Shown here: piece by piece, positions 54,298 to 64,000 of the stretch
Layout: the number at the start of each line of letters is the position of its first letter
How positions within the stretch are numbered: the stretch's first letter is position 1
NCBI GenBank assembly: GCA_964436235.1
Contig: CAYTCW010000003.1
Span: forward strand, 1 to 64,000
DNA length: 64,000 nt
Direction: 5' to 3'
Source: UBA9980 sp964436235
Lineage (GTDB): Bacteria > Muiribacteriota > UBA9980
The notes under the pieces: model-generated
The model's input: the letters and a program-made list of their open reading frames with translations, nothing else
Database searches by the model: none
What the model was told of the DNA's origin: nothing
Position numbers and translations under genes: made by a program

Positions 54298-56496
54298 TTG
54301 GATTTTAAAATATCGACGGGCAATTATGAAACGTATATATTCATGGCGCTTTCCGCGGCGCTTTTCGTCACGGTTTTATTTTTATACAACGCCGCTTTTA
54401 AAAAAACCGCTCAGAAAAAAACGCTTGTAATTTCACTTAAATTATTCAGAGCGCTCGCTTTTTTATTCATAGCCTTTTTAAGTTTTAACCCTTCGATAAC
54501 CTACCAGCGGCTCGAAAGCGAAAAAAAGCCGTTTCTTTTCGTCTTCGATACGAGCGCGTCGATGGGTTTTCTCCAGCAGGGACTGAAATCTTCACGGTTC
54601 GAAGGCGCGCTCGAGGCGCTAAAAAATAACCGCGTGATCGAAAAAATAAGCGAAAATAACGATATCGAATTCGCATCTTTTGCCTCGGAGTATAAAACCG
54701 CCAAAAATATCGGCGATATCGAATCGCAGGGTTTAAGAGGCACTACCGACATATCCTCCGCGCTCGGCGAACTTATGCGCCATGGCAAAGCCGGCGCGGC
54801 TCTCATTATTTCCGACGGCCGCTCCACCAGCGATATTTCTCCCCAATCTTTAGCGCGTTATATAAAATTTCCTTTATTTACTCTCGGCACCGGCGCGGGC
54901 GAATCGATAAAAGATATCGCGATAATTAACGCCGATTATCCCAAAAATACATACCTCAACGAGGCCGCCGAGATTGCGGTCGATATATCGCAAAGCGGTT
55001 TCACCGGTGAAAAAAATATAATCGTTTTAAAACAGGACGGCGAAACTCTCGGCAGAACGCCGGTTTCATTTGACCAGGCCCGCCGGCGCGTAAATATTGC
55101 GCTAAAACCTTCTAAAACGGGCTTAGTCAAATACGAATTGTCTCTACCCGCACTTGACGGCGAAATAACCGATGAAAACAATAAATTCGCATTTTATATC
55201 AACGTAACCGAACATAAAATCAGGATTTTTGCCCTTCAAAACACGCCCGACGCCGATTTTTCATATCTATTGAAGTTCTTTGCGGCAAGTAAAGACATTA
55301 AATTTAAATTTAAATTCCTCAAAACCCCGAATGAAAAACTTCTGTTTAAACCCTCCGATCTAAACGAAGGTTTCGACATATTGATCCTCGGCGGAATCGA
55401 TTTTACTTCTTTAGACAAAACTTCAGCGGCTAAAATCGAAGAAGCTCTTTCAGCCGGCGGGTCTTCGGTACTATTCACCGGCGGACCTTATTTTAACATA
55501 ACCAACGAAAGCCCTGTGGCGCAAAGATTTCCCATTACTTTATCTGACGGCGGCTTCGCTTATGAACCGGTTAAATACAGGCCCGCTAACGGTTCCGGCC
55601 CGGCAGCCTCACAGATCACAAAACTGTCGCCCATAGCTAAAATCAACAGCTATATGTGGAGCGATATTCCGCAACTCTGCGGAATAAATTATTTAAAGAA
55701 CGGCCAAAAGCCCGCAAGCGTTACCCCGGCTGGTTTTGAAACGGTTTTATTGGCCGCATTCAAGCCCCAATCGGCCGCGACCGAAATCGAAATGCCGGTA
55801 TTAGCGGTCAGAAACACTCCGGGCAAAAAGAGCGCGGCGCTTCTCGGAAGCTCTTTCTGGTTTTTAAAATCCGGTCAGCTGTTTTCCAAAAATTCCAACT
55901 TTTATGATAGATTTTTCGACAATCTAATACTATGGCTATATTCAAAGGAAGATTACACTGCATTTAAAGTCGAAACCGACCGGGCCAATTACTACGACGG
56001 CGAAAGAGTATTCGTATCGGTAAACGCCAGAAATCGTGATTTTTCGCCGATGAACAATCCTTCGTTTATCGTTAAACTCAAGCGCGGCGATAAGATCGAA
56101 TTGATCAGGCCGCCGATCTCTATGATCGAAGCGGGTTATTATGAATTTTCATTCAGGGCCGCAGGCGGCGGCGAATCAGAAATAATCGTCGAAGCCTCCG
56201 ACCCCGGAGGAAAAAAAGAGGTTATGGCCGCGCGCTTCATAGTTCTTAATTCTTCAAAAGAAATGCTTGATAACACCGCCGATTACGACTGTCTTAAAAA
56301 AATATCCGAAACGACGGGAGCTAAATTTTATGAAAAGGACAATATAGCATCTTTATTCGCCGATATTCCGAAAAGGCCGGCATTAAAACCGGTGAGCGTT
56401 ACGATCAAGCCCTTTGAAAGCGGATTTTTTTTAACGGCGATATTAACCCTTTTATGCCTTGAATGGGCTATAAGACGCTACAGCGGGCTCGAATAA
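54298..56496 (+). CDS. VWA-domain membrane protein with glutamine-amidotransferase-like fold
   Basis: 732 residues. TTG start with AAAGGTGG 5 nt upstream. Two N-terminal helices (about 14-32, 44-62), VWA domain with an intact DTSASM metal site and TTDISSAL, a region resembling class I glutamine amidotransferase-like folds without the catalytic Cys (ILILGGIDFTSLDK, GGSSVLFTGGPYF), and a C-terminal helix. Paralogous in layout to the preceding gene. Confidence 0.82.
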   Translation: MDFKISTGNYETYIFMALSAALFVTVLFLYNAAFKKTAQKKTLVISLKLFRALAFLFIAFLSFNPSITYQRLESEKKPFLFVFDTSASMGFLQQGLKSSRFEGALEALKNNRVIEKISENNDIEFASFASEYKTAKNIGDIESQGLRGTTDISSALGELMRHGKAGAALIISDGRSTSDISPQSLARYIKFPLFTLGTGAGESIKDIAIINADYPKNTYLNEAAEIAVDISQSGFTGEKNIIVLKQDGETLGRTPVSFDQARRRVNIALKPSKTGLVKYELSLPALDGEITDENNKFAFYINVTEHKIRIFALQNTPDADFSYLLKFFAASKDIKFKFKFLKTPNEKLLFKPSDLNEGFDILILGGIDFTSLDKTSAAKIEEALSAGGSSVLFTGGPYFNITNESPVAQRFPITLSDGGFAYEPVKYRPANGSGPAASQITKLSPIAKINSYMWSDIPQLCGINYLKNGQKPASVTPAGFETVLLAAFKPQSAATEIEMPVLAVRNTPGKKSAALLGSSFWFLKSGQLFSKNSNFYDRFFDNLILWLYSKEDYTAFKVETDRANYYDGERVFVSVNARNRDFSPMNNPSFIVKLKRGDKIELIRPPISMIEAGYYEFSFRAAGGGESEIIVEASDPGGKKEVMAARFIVLNSSKEMLDNTADYDCLKKISETTGAKFYEKDNIASLFADIPKRPALKPVSVTIKPFESGFFLTAILTLLCLEWAIRRYSGLE

Positions 56497-56516
56497 AAAT
56501 AATAACGGGAGCTTTT

Positions 56517-57275
56517 ATGACCACGGAAAAACACGGATATAAATCATTAACCCGCGCGGCGGCAGTTTTACTCTTAATTATACTGGCCTCCTGTCTTCTC
56601 ATCGAAGCCTCTCCGCTATATGCGGTAAGCCAGCCTTTTTTCGCCGTGGGGCGACTTAAATATAAAGGCGGGGGCGACTGGTATAACGATCCTGAAGTGA
56701 TACCTAACATGCTCGCGGAATTCGAAAAACGCGCCGGAATTAAATGCCATCCTAAAGAAATAGTGGTAACGCCCGACCAGCCTAAAATTTTTGAACTGCC
56801 TTTTTTATATTTAACGGGGCACGGCAATTTGAAATTAGAAACTGCCGATATCCAAAACCTTCGCAAATACCTTTTAAACGGCGGTTTCTTATACGCGGAC
56901 GACGACTACGGCCTCGATGAAAGTTTCAGACGCGAGGTTAAAAAATTATTTCCTGAATACGAATTGAAAAAACTGCCCGCCGCTCATCCGATTTTTAATT
57001 GCTTTTATCAATTTACGGACGGCCTTCCTAAAATACACGAACACGACGCTAAAGCCCCGGAGGCTTTCGCCATTATTCATGAAAACAGGGTAGTTTTATT
57101 ATACACTTACGAATCTAACATCTCAGACGGCTGGGCCGACCCGAAAACCCATAACGATCCTCCGGATATAAGGGAAACCGCTTTTAAAATGGGGGTTAAT
57201 ATACTTTACTACTCATTAATAAGCAACCAGGCCGAATTGTTCAACGAAGACACGGGTGAAATCGATGCTAAATAA
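56517..57275 (+). CDS. DUF4159 protein, secreted
   Basis: 252 residues from ATG 56517 (GGGAG upstream). Signal peptide to about residue 40. DUF4159 region with LPFLYLTGHGNLKLET, YLLNGGFLYADDDYG, FRREVKKLFPEYELKKLP and NISDGWADP. DUF4159 often follows MoxR/DUF58/VWA genes; function unknown. It overlaps the next gene. Confidence 0.9.
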   Translation: MTTEKHGYKSLTRAAAVLLLIILASCLLIEASPLYAVSQPFFAVGRLKYKGGGDWYNDPEVIPNMLAEFEKRAGIKCHPKEIVVTPDQPKIFELPFLYLTGHGNLKLETADIQNLRKYLLNGGFLYADDDYGLDESFRREVKKLFPEYELKKLPAAHPIFNCFYQFTDGLPKIHEHDAKAPEAFAIIHENRVVLLYTYESNISDGWADPKTHNDPPDIRETAFKMGVNILYYSLISNQAELFNEDTGEIDAK

Positions 57276-60200
57276 CGAAAATAAAATATCGCTTAATAAT
57301 TTTATAAATGATTTTATAAACAAGCTCATACGGCTCAACCTCATAAAACTCTTTCTGACGATCTTGATAATAATATGGGCGGCGAGTTTGACCTTTATAT
57401 TCATGGATTCGGTTTTTAAATTAAATCCGCGATTTATCCATTACTACAGAGGCGCGGCCATCGCGGCGGCTTTTATTTACGGCTGCCTGTATTACTATTT
57501 GCGCATATATCAAAAACCCTCCGTCACAGAGGCCGCAAGACATATCGAAAAAATAGACCCCTGCTGTAATTATTTATCTACGGCCGTTGAAATCGGCGCG
57601 GAAGAAATCGAAAAATACGGCTTTTCCGCCCCGCTTTATGAATGCACCTTAAACGCCGCCGCGCAGCATTATTTAAACAAAGACAGCCGCCGCTATATCG
57701 ACTACTCGATAGTCAAAAAACTTGCCTATGTTATTACTATTTTGTTTATCGCCAGCTTAGCCGCTTCTTTTCAACCCGGCGCGCTCAAGCGGTTAAATAA
57801 AATCTGGCCGTCGGCCGCCGGGCTTTTCATGCCGGCTCCGCTTGAAATAACCTCATTAAACGGCGATTTCACTTCCTACGTTGACGAAGATATAGACTTC
57901 GCCTTTCAATTCAGCCGGGCCGAACCCGTCGAACTTTACATACAATACTCCGCCGAAAAGCATAAAAATCCCTTTTATCAAATAGAATTCGATGACAATG
58001 AAAAATCCAACGACACAAGGGTTTATAAACTTCAGCCCGCCGCTTCGCCGGACGGAAAATATCATATTTACAACTTGAAAATGCCCGCGCCGTCGTATAA
58101 TTTTTACTACCGCGCCCGCTCGCTCGCATCCGATTCGTTTGGCCGCAATTACTTCGTCGCATCCAAGCGCAGGCCTGAAATAACTAAAATGACGGCGGCT
58201 TACGAATTTCCCCGATACACCCGCATCGCCCCCATGATAGAAGAAAATGCGACTTCGATAAGCGCGCTTTTTATGAGCTCGGTTAAAATAACGGCCAATT
58301 CAAACGCCCCTTTAAAAAGCGCGGGCATGATTTTTTCCGATAACCGCCGGCTCGATATGGAAATAAGCGGCGACGGCAAAGCGGCCTCGGTCAAATTCAA
58401 TATCGTCAAAAAAGATTCCTACAAAATAGAACTCACCGATACCGAAGACACTAAAAGCCGTCCTGGACGATATTACGACATTAACGTCTATGAAGATAAA
58501 TACCCTTACTGCGAAATTATCGAGCCTGCCGGATTAGTAAACGCGCCATACGAAAAGAAAATCGATATAACCGTTAAAGCCGGCGACGACTTCGCCGTTT
58601 CAAAATTAGTTATGAATTATTACAAAACCGAAGGCGAGCAGGAATCTTTTGAAGTCAGCCTTCAGGAAAATAACGCCTCTGAAATATTTTCCAGAACCGT
58701 TTTAGACTTTAGTTCGATGAATTTCAAGCCGGGAGATTCTTTATATTACTATGCCGCCGCATTCGATAACGACGATATATCAGGTCCGAAATCGACTAAG
58801 AGCGCGGTCAATAAAATAGTTTTCCCGACCCAGTTCGACGAAGCGCTCGAGCTGGAGGCACTCTACGGCTCAATAGAAACGAGGTTGAATAAAATCTCGG
58901 ACGATCAGAAAGCCATAGCCGAAAAAATAGAAAAAATAGACGCGCTGTCGAAACAGGGCGCCATGAACGAATACGAACTTAAAAAAAATTACGAGAATAT
59001 AGCCCGCGGCCAGCAGAATTTAATGAACGAAGCTAAAGAGCTGACTTCCGATTTAAAGGAGGCGCTCAAAAAAATGGAGAACAATATCTACATTAAGCCC
59101 GAAACTCTTGCTAAAATAAGTGAAATACAGCAAAAACTCGAAGAAATGATAAACGACGACATGAAACGCCTCATGAGCGATATCAATAAAAATATCGAAA
59201 AAACAAAACTAAGCGGCGACGACGTAAAAAAATTATCTGAAAAGTTCGACGAAAAAAAATTAGTCGAAAAGTTCGAGCGGCTTAAGGAACTTTTTTCAAA
59301 AGCCGAAAAAGAACAGAAACTAACGACCTTTATCAAAGAACTCGAATCGCTTGTGTCAAAGCAGGAATTCATAGCCGAAAACACCGAAAAAGCGGCGCCT
59401 GAAACCGGAGAATTAAACGCCGAGCTCGCGCGCGAACAAAAAAATATCGGAGAGAATTTCGAAAAAGCGCTTTCAAACTTCGAAAAAAATATCGGCGCCA
59501 TTTCCGAAATCTCTGAAGAAATTCAAAAAGCCTCAACGGACGCTCTGGATAATTTAAAAAAAGACGAAGCCGGCAAATTACTTAAAGAGGCCGGCGACAG
59601 CCTTTCGCAAAATATGCCGGACGGCGCTTTCGACAGGCAGCGCAAGGCGCTTGGATCGATGAAATCCAATCTCGATATGTTAAAAAACGCCTTCGACAAA
59701 TTCAAGCAGGACAATAAAAAAGAATTGCTGGAGGCCGTTTCCGCATTAATAAGACGCACTATCGCAATGTCCGAATTCGAAATGGAGATCATCGCGGAAT
59801 TTAACGCCGTCCGCGGTCTTATGAAACCCGCCGCGGCCGATAAATTCGTCGAAACCCTCGACGATATTTCGGAAAAATGCATCGAGATAGCGAACACTTC
59901 GCGCGAAATAGCAGGCGAATTAACGCGGCTTTCAAAAAAAACCATTTTAATAGATTCAAGCCATATCGCGGTGGCCGGTTCCATACTCAGGCAGTTCGCC
60001 GCGATCCGCCCCATGCTCGCCAAACGCGAATACAACGACTCGCTGAACCTTTCCAATCAAATATATTACAATATCAGCATACTCAACTTAATGCTCATAG
60101 ACATTTTCGATATACTTAACAGCTCGAAATCAGGCTCTAATATGGACCAGCTTATGGCCATGATAAAAAAACAGGCCGAAGCGCAGTCTAAACTTAACGC

Positions 60201-60681
60201 AAAAACTAAAGACATGATGAAAAAAATGGGCGAAAACGGAATGCCTGAATTATCCGATGACGCGCTTAAATCGTTAGCATTCGAACAACAGATGATACGC
60301 CGCTCGCTCGAACGCATAATGGATTCCGCCGAAGGCGACGGCGAAATGGCCAGAAAACTTCGCGAACTGCGCTCGGAAATGCAAAACCTCGAAGTCGAAT
60401 ATTTAAGAAAAAAAGTCGATTCGAAAGTTCAGTCGCGCCAGAAAGTCCTCCACGAAAGACTCTTAGACATGCAGCAGGCGCTGTTTAAAGAAAAAGAAAC
60501 CACGGAGCGCAAAGCGGAACGCGCTAAAAATTACGCGCCGGCTAAACCGGCAGGTTCAATAGAAGCGCAAAAATACGAAAAACGCGAATTAAAGCTCGAC
60601 GACGCGGTTAAAAACGAAAAATATCCGAGATCTTACGAAAAAATAATAGAACTTTATTTTGAAGCCGTTAAAAAAATGTGA
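57265..60681 (+). CDS. DUF4175-like coiled-coil membrane protein
   Basis: 1138 residues from ATG 57265 (a GTG at 57256 is the alternative). Two membrane helices (about 27-50, 60-82), a third at about 150-172, then beta-sandwich-like domains (about 190-530) and very long coiled coils (about 535-1080) rich in Lys and Glu. Layout matches DUF4175 proteins, which recur in MoxR clusters. It overlaps the DUF4159 gene by 11 bp. Probably a large extracytoplasmic scaffold. Confidence 0.78.
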   Translation: MLNNENKISLNNFINDFINKLIRLNLIKLFLTILIIIWAASLTFIFMDSVFKLNPRFIHYYRGAAIAAAFIYGCLYYYLRIYQKPSVTEAARHIEKIDPCCNYLSTAVEIGAEEIEKYGFSAPLYECTLNAAAQHYLNKDSRRYIDYSIVKKLAYVITILFIASLAASFQPGALKRLNKIWPSAAGLFMPAPLEITSLNGDFTSYVDEDIDFAFQFSRAEPVELYIQYSAEKHKNPFYQIEFDDNEKSNDTRVYKLQPAASPDGKYHIYNLKMPAPSYNFYYRARSLASDSFGRNYFVASKRRPEITKMTAAYEFPRYTRIAPMIEENATSISALFMSSVKITANSNAPLKSAGMIFSDNRRLDMEISGDGKAASVKFNIVKKDSYKIELTDTEDTKSRPGRYYDINVYEDKYPYCEIIEPAGLVNAPYEKKIDITVKAGDDFAVSKLVMNYYKTEGEQESFEVSLQENNASEIFSRTVLDFSSMNFKPGDSLYYYAAAFDNDDISGPKSTKSAVNKIVFPTQFDEALELEALYGSIETRLNKISDDQKAIAEKIEKIDALSKQGAMNEYELKKNYENIARGQQNLMNEAKELTSDLKEALKKMENNIYIKPETLAKISEIQQKLEEMINDDMKRLMSDINKNIEKTKLSGDDVKKLSEKFDEKKLVEKFERLKELFSKAEKEQKLTTFIKELESLVSKQEFIAENTEKAAPETGELNAELAREQKNIGENFEKALSNFEKNIGAISEISEEIQKASTDALDNLKKDEAGKLLKEAGDSLSQNMPDGAFDRQRKALGSMKSNLDMLKNAFDKFKQDNKKELLEAVSALIRRTIAMSEFEMEIIAEFNAVRGLMKPAAADKFVETLDDISEKCIEIANTSREIAGELTRLSKKTILIDSSHIAVAGSILRQFAAIRPMLAKREYNDSLNLSNQIYYNISILNLMLIDIFDILNSSKSGSNMDQLMAMIKKQAEAQSKLNAKTKDMMKKMGENGMPELSDDALKSLAFEQQMIRRSLERIMDSAEGDGEMARKLRELRSEMQNLEVEYLRKKVDSKVQSRQKVLHERLLDMQQALFKEKETTERKAERAKNYAPAKPAGSIEAQKYEKRELKLDDAVKNEKYPRSYEKIIELYFEAVKKM

Positions 60682-60711
60682 AATGAAAAGGCCGGTGAGT
60701 AATTAATTATC

Positions 60712-62916
60712 ATGATTCATTTATTTTCTTTCATCAATACAGTCTATCACGGCCGCCCGCGCGTCCGGCGCTTGCGCTCCTTATTTCTTTCTGCCGCCTG
60801 CGTTTTTGCCGCGGCCGTAATATTGAGCTTATCCGCCGCTCCCGCCGCCGCTGCGGCCGATGAATTCTTTTCGGTTTACGACCGCGCGATGAGATATTAC
60901 GAAAACGCCGATTACCACAACGCCGAAATACATTTTTCTAAAATAGTCAAATCCGCTCCCGATTCGACTTACGGCACTCAGTCAGCTTTTTACTTAGGAC
61001 GCTCGCTTATCAAACTCGGCCGTCAAAAAGAGGCGCTCGATCTATGGCAGTCCTTCTACGATAAAAATATGTTTATCGGATCGCGGGCCGAACTTTTCAA
61101 ATTATACGAACACTTCGGAATTCTCGATAAAAAAATCGAAGAATTCAAGTCGAAAATAACAAAAGAGCCTGAAGCGCTTTCGCTGCGCCATGAATATATC
61201 GAATTACTAACATATATGAATAAAGTCGATCAAGCCGTCGCTGAATATAACTACATCATCTCCATCAGGCCGCGCGAATTTTATTTGCTGAAAAACGCCG
61301 GTGATCTCTTAGTCCGCTTCAGGCGCTATAAAGAAGCTCTTTACTATTATGAAAAACTCGTAACGATCCAGCCGGACAACGAGTTATATTTAGAGGCCGC
61401 GGGCAGCGTTTATTATCAGCTCGGCGATAAAGAAAAAGCACGCCAGTACTGGTTTAAAATCATCGACGGCGGCGCGCCTCCTCATAAATACAGCGCTCTG
61501 GCTAATATATTACAATCTCATAATATGATATCCGAGGCGATTTCCGTTTACGCCGCCTGCCGCAAAACATTCGACAATCCTTCGCTTTTTTTCAGCGAAA
61601 TAGCCGAGCTTTACGAAGTAAACGACGATTTTAAAAGCCTTTTAACTCATTATTTCGAACTGCTCGACAGAATGCCAGTTCTTTTTACGGCCATCGAGCA
61701 GCGCCTCGCCGAAACCCTCAAACGCAACGAAGATGCACGCGAACCGCTTTGCGATTTAATTTCAAACTCGTTGAAAAAAAGCATAGCCGATAATCCTCAA
61801 AAATTAAGATTGGCTTCATTGGTTTTTCTTATGTCAAAAAAATATAAAGAAGCCCTCGAAATCAATTTAATGCTGTCGAAATTAACCTCCAATCCGCTTA
61901 TTCTCGAAGAATACGCCCGCACTCTCGACGCGCTCGGCTCATACGCCCTTTCGCTCGAAGCGCTCGATATCATAGCGGCTTCATATCCTTCCAGCGCGCA
62001 TCGCTACAACGCGCGCTTCCTCAAAGCTAAATTTCTCAAAGCTCAAAAACGCTATAACGAGGCTCTATTAATTTTCGACGAGATCAAAAACGATAAAAAT
62101 TTCAGCGAACTTTATTACGATTCTCTTTATAACGCGGCTCAAATCTACTTCGACGGACTTGACGAACGCGAAAAAGCCATTGAAATTTTTAACGGACTCG
62201 AAACCTCTTCATCTAATTTTTACTACGACGCAATCTACTATAAAGGCGCTCACGCGCTTTATAACCGGGCCTTCGAAACGGCCGAAACGCTTTTAGAACA
62301 AGTACATAAACTAAAAGATCACCCGCGCTCGGCATCGGCATTCGCTTTAAGCGCTTATTCAAAAATATATCAGGGTTCTTATGAAGCGGGCTTAGACGGC
62401 CTGCGCGATCTGATAACCGGATTTCCCTCATTCGAAGGCGCAGGCGGAGTTTTTTTAACGATGAAGATTATAACCGCCGGATTAAAAGACAATAAGCAGG
62501 ATCTTCATGATTATTTCGAAGCGGAGCGCGAATTTAAAGGTGCGCACTTTAACACCGCCGAGATCTTTCTCGCCCCGCTACGCGCTAAAGACGGTCCGCT
62601 TAAATTCGATGCAATGCGCCTTCTTTATAAAATCAAACTTAAAAACAAAAAATACGATGAATTTAAAAAAGAAGCCCTCGATTTTATAAGCACGGCTCCA
62701 GAAGAACAACTTCGAGCTGAAGCGCTTTTTGAGCTTGCCGCTTATTACCTCGAAAATGAAAAAAAGGCGGGCGAGGCCGGAAAATATCTGGAAACCATAT
62801 TAAAAAAATATCCTGGCGCTCTTCTGAGTAATAAATCAAAAAAAATGTTATCTGCCATAAAAGGAGACGATAAAATTGATAAAAAAACGCGCGATTCTTT
62901 TTTCGGTTATAATTAA
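60712..62916 (+). CDS. secreted TPR-repeat protein
   Basis: 734 residues. A basic, long signal sequence (to about 47, AAAAA-DEF) is followed by TPRs almost to the end (YENADYHNAEIHFSKIVKSAP, FRRYKEALYYYEKLVTIQPDN, KRYNEALLIFDEIKND, and others; at least ten). Comparable to BatE or YbgF-like TPR proteins that accompany BatA-type genes. The last 41 bp overlap the next gene. Confidence 0.85.
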   Translation: MIHLFSFINTVYHGRPRVRRLRSLFLSAACVFAAAVILSLSAAPAAAAADEFFSVYDRAMRYYENADYHNAEIHFSKIVKSAPDSTYGTQSAFYLGRSLIKLGRQKEALDLWQSFYDKNMFIGSRAELFKLYEHFGILDKKIEEFKSKITKEPEALSLRHEYIELLTYMNKVDQAVAEYNYIISIRPREFYLLKNAGDLLVRFRRYKEALYYYEKLVTIQPDNELYLEAAGSVYYQLGDKEKARQYWFKIIDGGAPPHKYSALANILQSHNMISEAISVYAACRKTFDNPSLFFSEIAELYEVNDDFKSLLTHYFELLDRMPVLFTAIEQRLAETLKRNEDAREPLCDLISNSLKKSIADNPQKLRLASLVFLMSKKYKEALEINLMLSKLTSNPLILEEYARTLDALGSYALSLEALDIIAASYPSSAHRYNARFLKAKFLKAQKRYNEALLIFDEIKNDKNFSELYYDSLYNAAQIYFDGLDEREKAIEIFNGLETSSSNFYYDAIYYKGAHALYNRAFETAETLLEQVHKLKDHPRSASAFALSAYSKIYQGSYEAGLDGLRDLITGFPSFEGAGGVFLTMKIITAGLKDNKQDLHDYFEAEREFKGAHFNTAEIFLAPLRAKDGPLKFDAMRLLYKIKLKNKKYDEFKKEALDFISTAPEEQLRAEALFELAAYYLENEKKAGEAGKYLETILKKYPGALLSNKSKKMLSAIKGDDKIDKKTRDSFFGYN

Positions 62917-64000
62917 CGCAATAGCGGTTTTAACGATCGCAGGCACGGCGTCGGCCGAAAAGATACTCATCTATATGGACCGGATGCAGAACGACCATTT
63001 AAAAGCGTATGGAGTGGTTTATAAAGCGGTCGCTAAAGGCATCGGCGCAGAGTGGCTGCTAAATTACAGAAACGGGTCGTTTTTAATGGATAACGCGGAT
63101 TTTGTCCGCGAGACGGCCAACTACATGGGCGTTTCATTTCAGACTATCGACGACGGCGAAGCCGCAGAGATCTATTCGGTAATAAAAGAAAACAATATGG
63201 ACGCCGTTAAAATTGAAAAAGCGCCTAAAATAGCAGTTTATACTCCTCCCGATAAAAGGCCGTGGGACGACGCGGTCACTCTCGCTCTCACCTACTCGGA
63301 AATTCCATACGAAACGCTATGGGATCTTGAAGTATTAAAGGGCGATTTAAAAAAATACGACTGGCTTCACCTTCATCACGAAGATTTTACGGGGCAGTAT
63401 GGAAAATTTTACGGCGCGTATAAAAACGCCGTATGGTACCAGAAACAGGTCGCTTTATATGAAGCTAACGCCCGCGCAGCCGGGTTTCAAACCGTTCAAA
63501 AGCATAAATGCGCCGTTGCTAAAACTATTAAAAAATACGTAGAGGACGGCGGGTTTCTTTTTATGATGTGCTGCGCGTGCGATTCCATAGACATAGCCCT
63601 TGCCGCCGAAGGCGTCGATATAATTCCCGCCGAAATCGACGGAACTCCGGCCGATCCAAACTGCATGCAAAAGCTCGATTTCAGCAAAACTTTCGCTTTC
63701 AAAGATTTTACTTTAGAAATGGACCCTTATATATACGAATTTTCCGACATCGATATCGACGCTAATAAATTTTTCAGAAACCCCACCGATAAAGGCGATT
63801 TCACGCTTTTTGAATTTTCGGCAAAGCTCGACCGCGCGCCGAGCATTCTTACTCAATCGCACGAGGCTTCAGTAAAGGCTTTTTTAGGCCAGACTACCGC
63901 CTTTAAACGCAAATGCGTCAAAGACAGCGTTATCATACTCGCTCAAATAGGCGAGGACGAAGTCAAATATCTTTATTCGACTCTAAAAGAAGGCAGCTTT
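62876..64000 (+). CDS. family annotated as asparagine synthetase B-like, secreted; cut by window end
   Basis: 375 residues visible, no stop before the window end. TTG start at 62876, with AAGGAG 9 nt upstream inside the preceding gene. Signal peptide (to TASA-EK), then KILIYMDRMQNDHLKAYG and EWLLNYRNGSFL, the N-terminal pattern of a family in Bacteroidetes-type genomes that databases call asparagine synthetase B. It has no AsnB motifs and is secreted, so that name is probably misleading. A Cys-containing stretch GGFLFMMCCACDSIDIAL resembles the GGF(L)YADDD part of DUF4159, hinting at a shared glutamine-amidotransferase-like fold. Confidence 0.75.
   Translation, partial: MIKKRAILFSVIINAIAVLTIAGTASAEKILIYMDRMQNDHLKAYGVVYKAVAKGIGAEWLLNYRNGSFLMDNADFVRETANYMGVSFQTIDDGEAAEIYSVIKENNMDAVKIEKAPKIAVYTPPDKRPWDDAVTLALTYSEIPYETLWDLEVLKGDLKKYDWLHLHHEDFTGQYGKFYGAYKNAVWYQKQVALYEANARAAGFQTVQKHKCAVAKTIKKYVEDGGFLFMMCCACDSIDIALAAEGVDIIPAEIDGTPADPNCMQKLDFSKTFAFKDFTLEMDPYIYEFSDIDIDANKFFRNPTDKGDFTLFEFSAKLDRAPSILTQSHEASVKAFLGQTTAFKRKCVKDSVIILAQIGEDEVKYLYSTLKEGSF

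Noticed and set aside
59523..60056. 177-residue minus-strand frame
   Set aside because: Lies wholly within the coiled-coil region of the DUF4175-like gene; Ser/Ala-rich composition is the usual antisense shadow of Lys/Glu-rich coding sequence.
62876..64000. True asparagine synthetase
   Set aside because: The protein is secreted and lacks the N-terminal Cys amidotransferase and the ATP-pyrophosphatase motif of AsnB; the database name seems inherited.

Overview
The window is a gene-dense stretch of a bacterial chromosome, apparently from a draft or metagenomic assembly: there are two runs of exactly 100 N, at 1064-1163 and 39348-39447. No rRNA, tRNA, CRISPR array, transposase or clear phage structural gene was seen. 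The gene set fits a diderm-like, probably anaerobic or microaerophilic, deep-branching bacterium: FtsEX with an EnvC-type activator, a type IV pilin-like protein, ferritin plus rubredoxin, radical SAM and ferredoxin-type proteins, many TPR/HEAT proteins, and a MoxR/DUF58/VWA cluster. I cannot assign a phylum. Housekeeping promoters are easy to read (TTGAMA, 17-18 bp, TATAAT), and most genes have good Shine-Dalgarno sequences.

Layout. 1-701: gene-free, AT-rich, with four GC-rich perfect or near-perfect hairpins. 702-5087: PAP2-like phosphatase (interrupted by a gap), a COG2521-type methyltransferase, a beta-propeller protein, an FmdB-like zinc ribbon and RNase E/G. 5088-5548: a sigma-54 promoter driving a predicted small RNA of about 98 nt. 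5549-17924: a probable six-gene operon on the minus strand, read from one promoter at 17956-17984: membrane-anchored propeller-like protein, DinG helicase, DnaQ-DinG fusion with a ruined Walker A, TIGR03960 radical SAM protein, its TIGR03936 partner, and a REC-PAS-PAS-sigma54-activator-Fis regulator. 18305-19870: a secreted protein with 11-residue amphipathic repeats behind a perfect consensus promoter. 20009-27229: CtpA protease, pilin-like protein, agmatinase, a spermidine-synthase-like membrane protein and a secreted TPR protein. 27331-36751: two GGDEF proteins, an LmeA-like protein, a DUF5693-like protein, FtsE, FtsX and EnvC in one direction. 36913-41564: MetK, HDOD protein, esterase (gapped) and putrescine aminotransferase. 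41839-42758: two divergent phage-type regulators with a consensus promoter and palindromes. 42927-45260: rubredoxin, ferritin, a 52-residue unknown protein, and a DUF362/ferredoxin protein. 45381-49965: purine nucleoside phosphorylase, a HEAT-TPR membrane protein and a secreted NlpC/P60 protein. 50154-64000: MoxR, DUF58, BatA-like, VWA, DUF4159, DUF4175-like, TPR and a so-called asparagine synthetase B family protein, tightly packed and running off the window.

The most interesting signal is at 5217-5813. A textbook -24/-12 promoter lies downstream of the gene for a sigma-54 activator. It reads into a short transcript ending in a long terminator stem with eight U, and is preceded by eight same-orientation copies of GTTACA grouped in four pairs, four of them inside the activator's own coding sequence. 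This resembles the layout of the LuxO-Qrr small RNA circuits of Vibrio, without obvious sequence similarity to them. Second, two genes (the TIGR03960 protein and ferritin) appear to start at AUU and AUC codons: family homology extends upstream of every canonical start, up to a well-placed Shine-Dalgarno.
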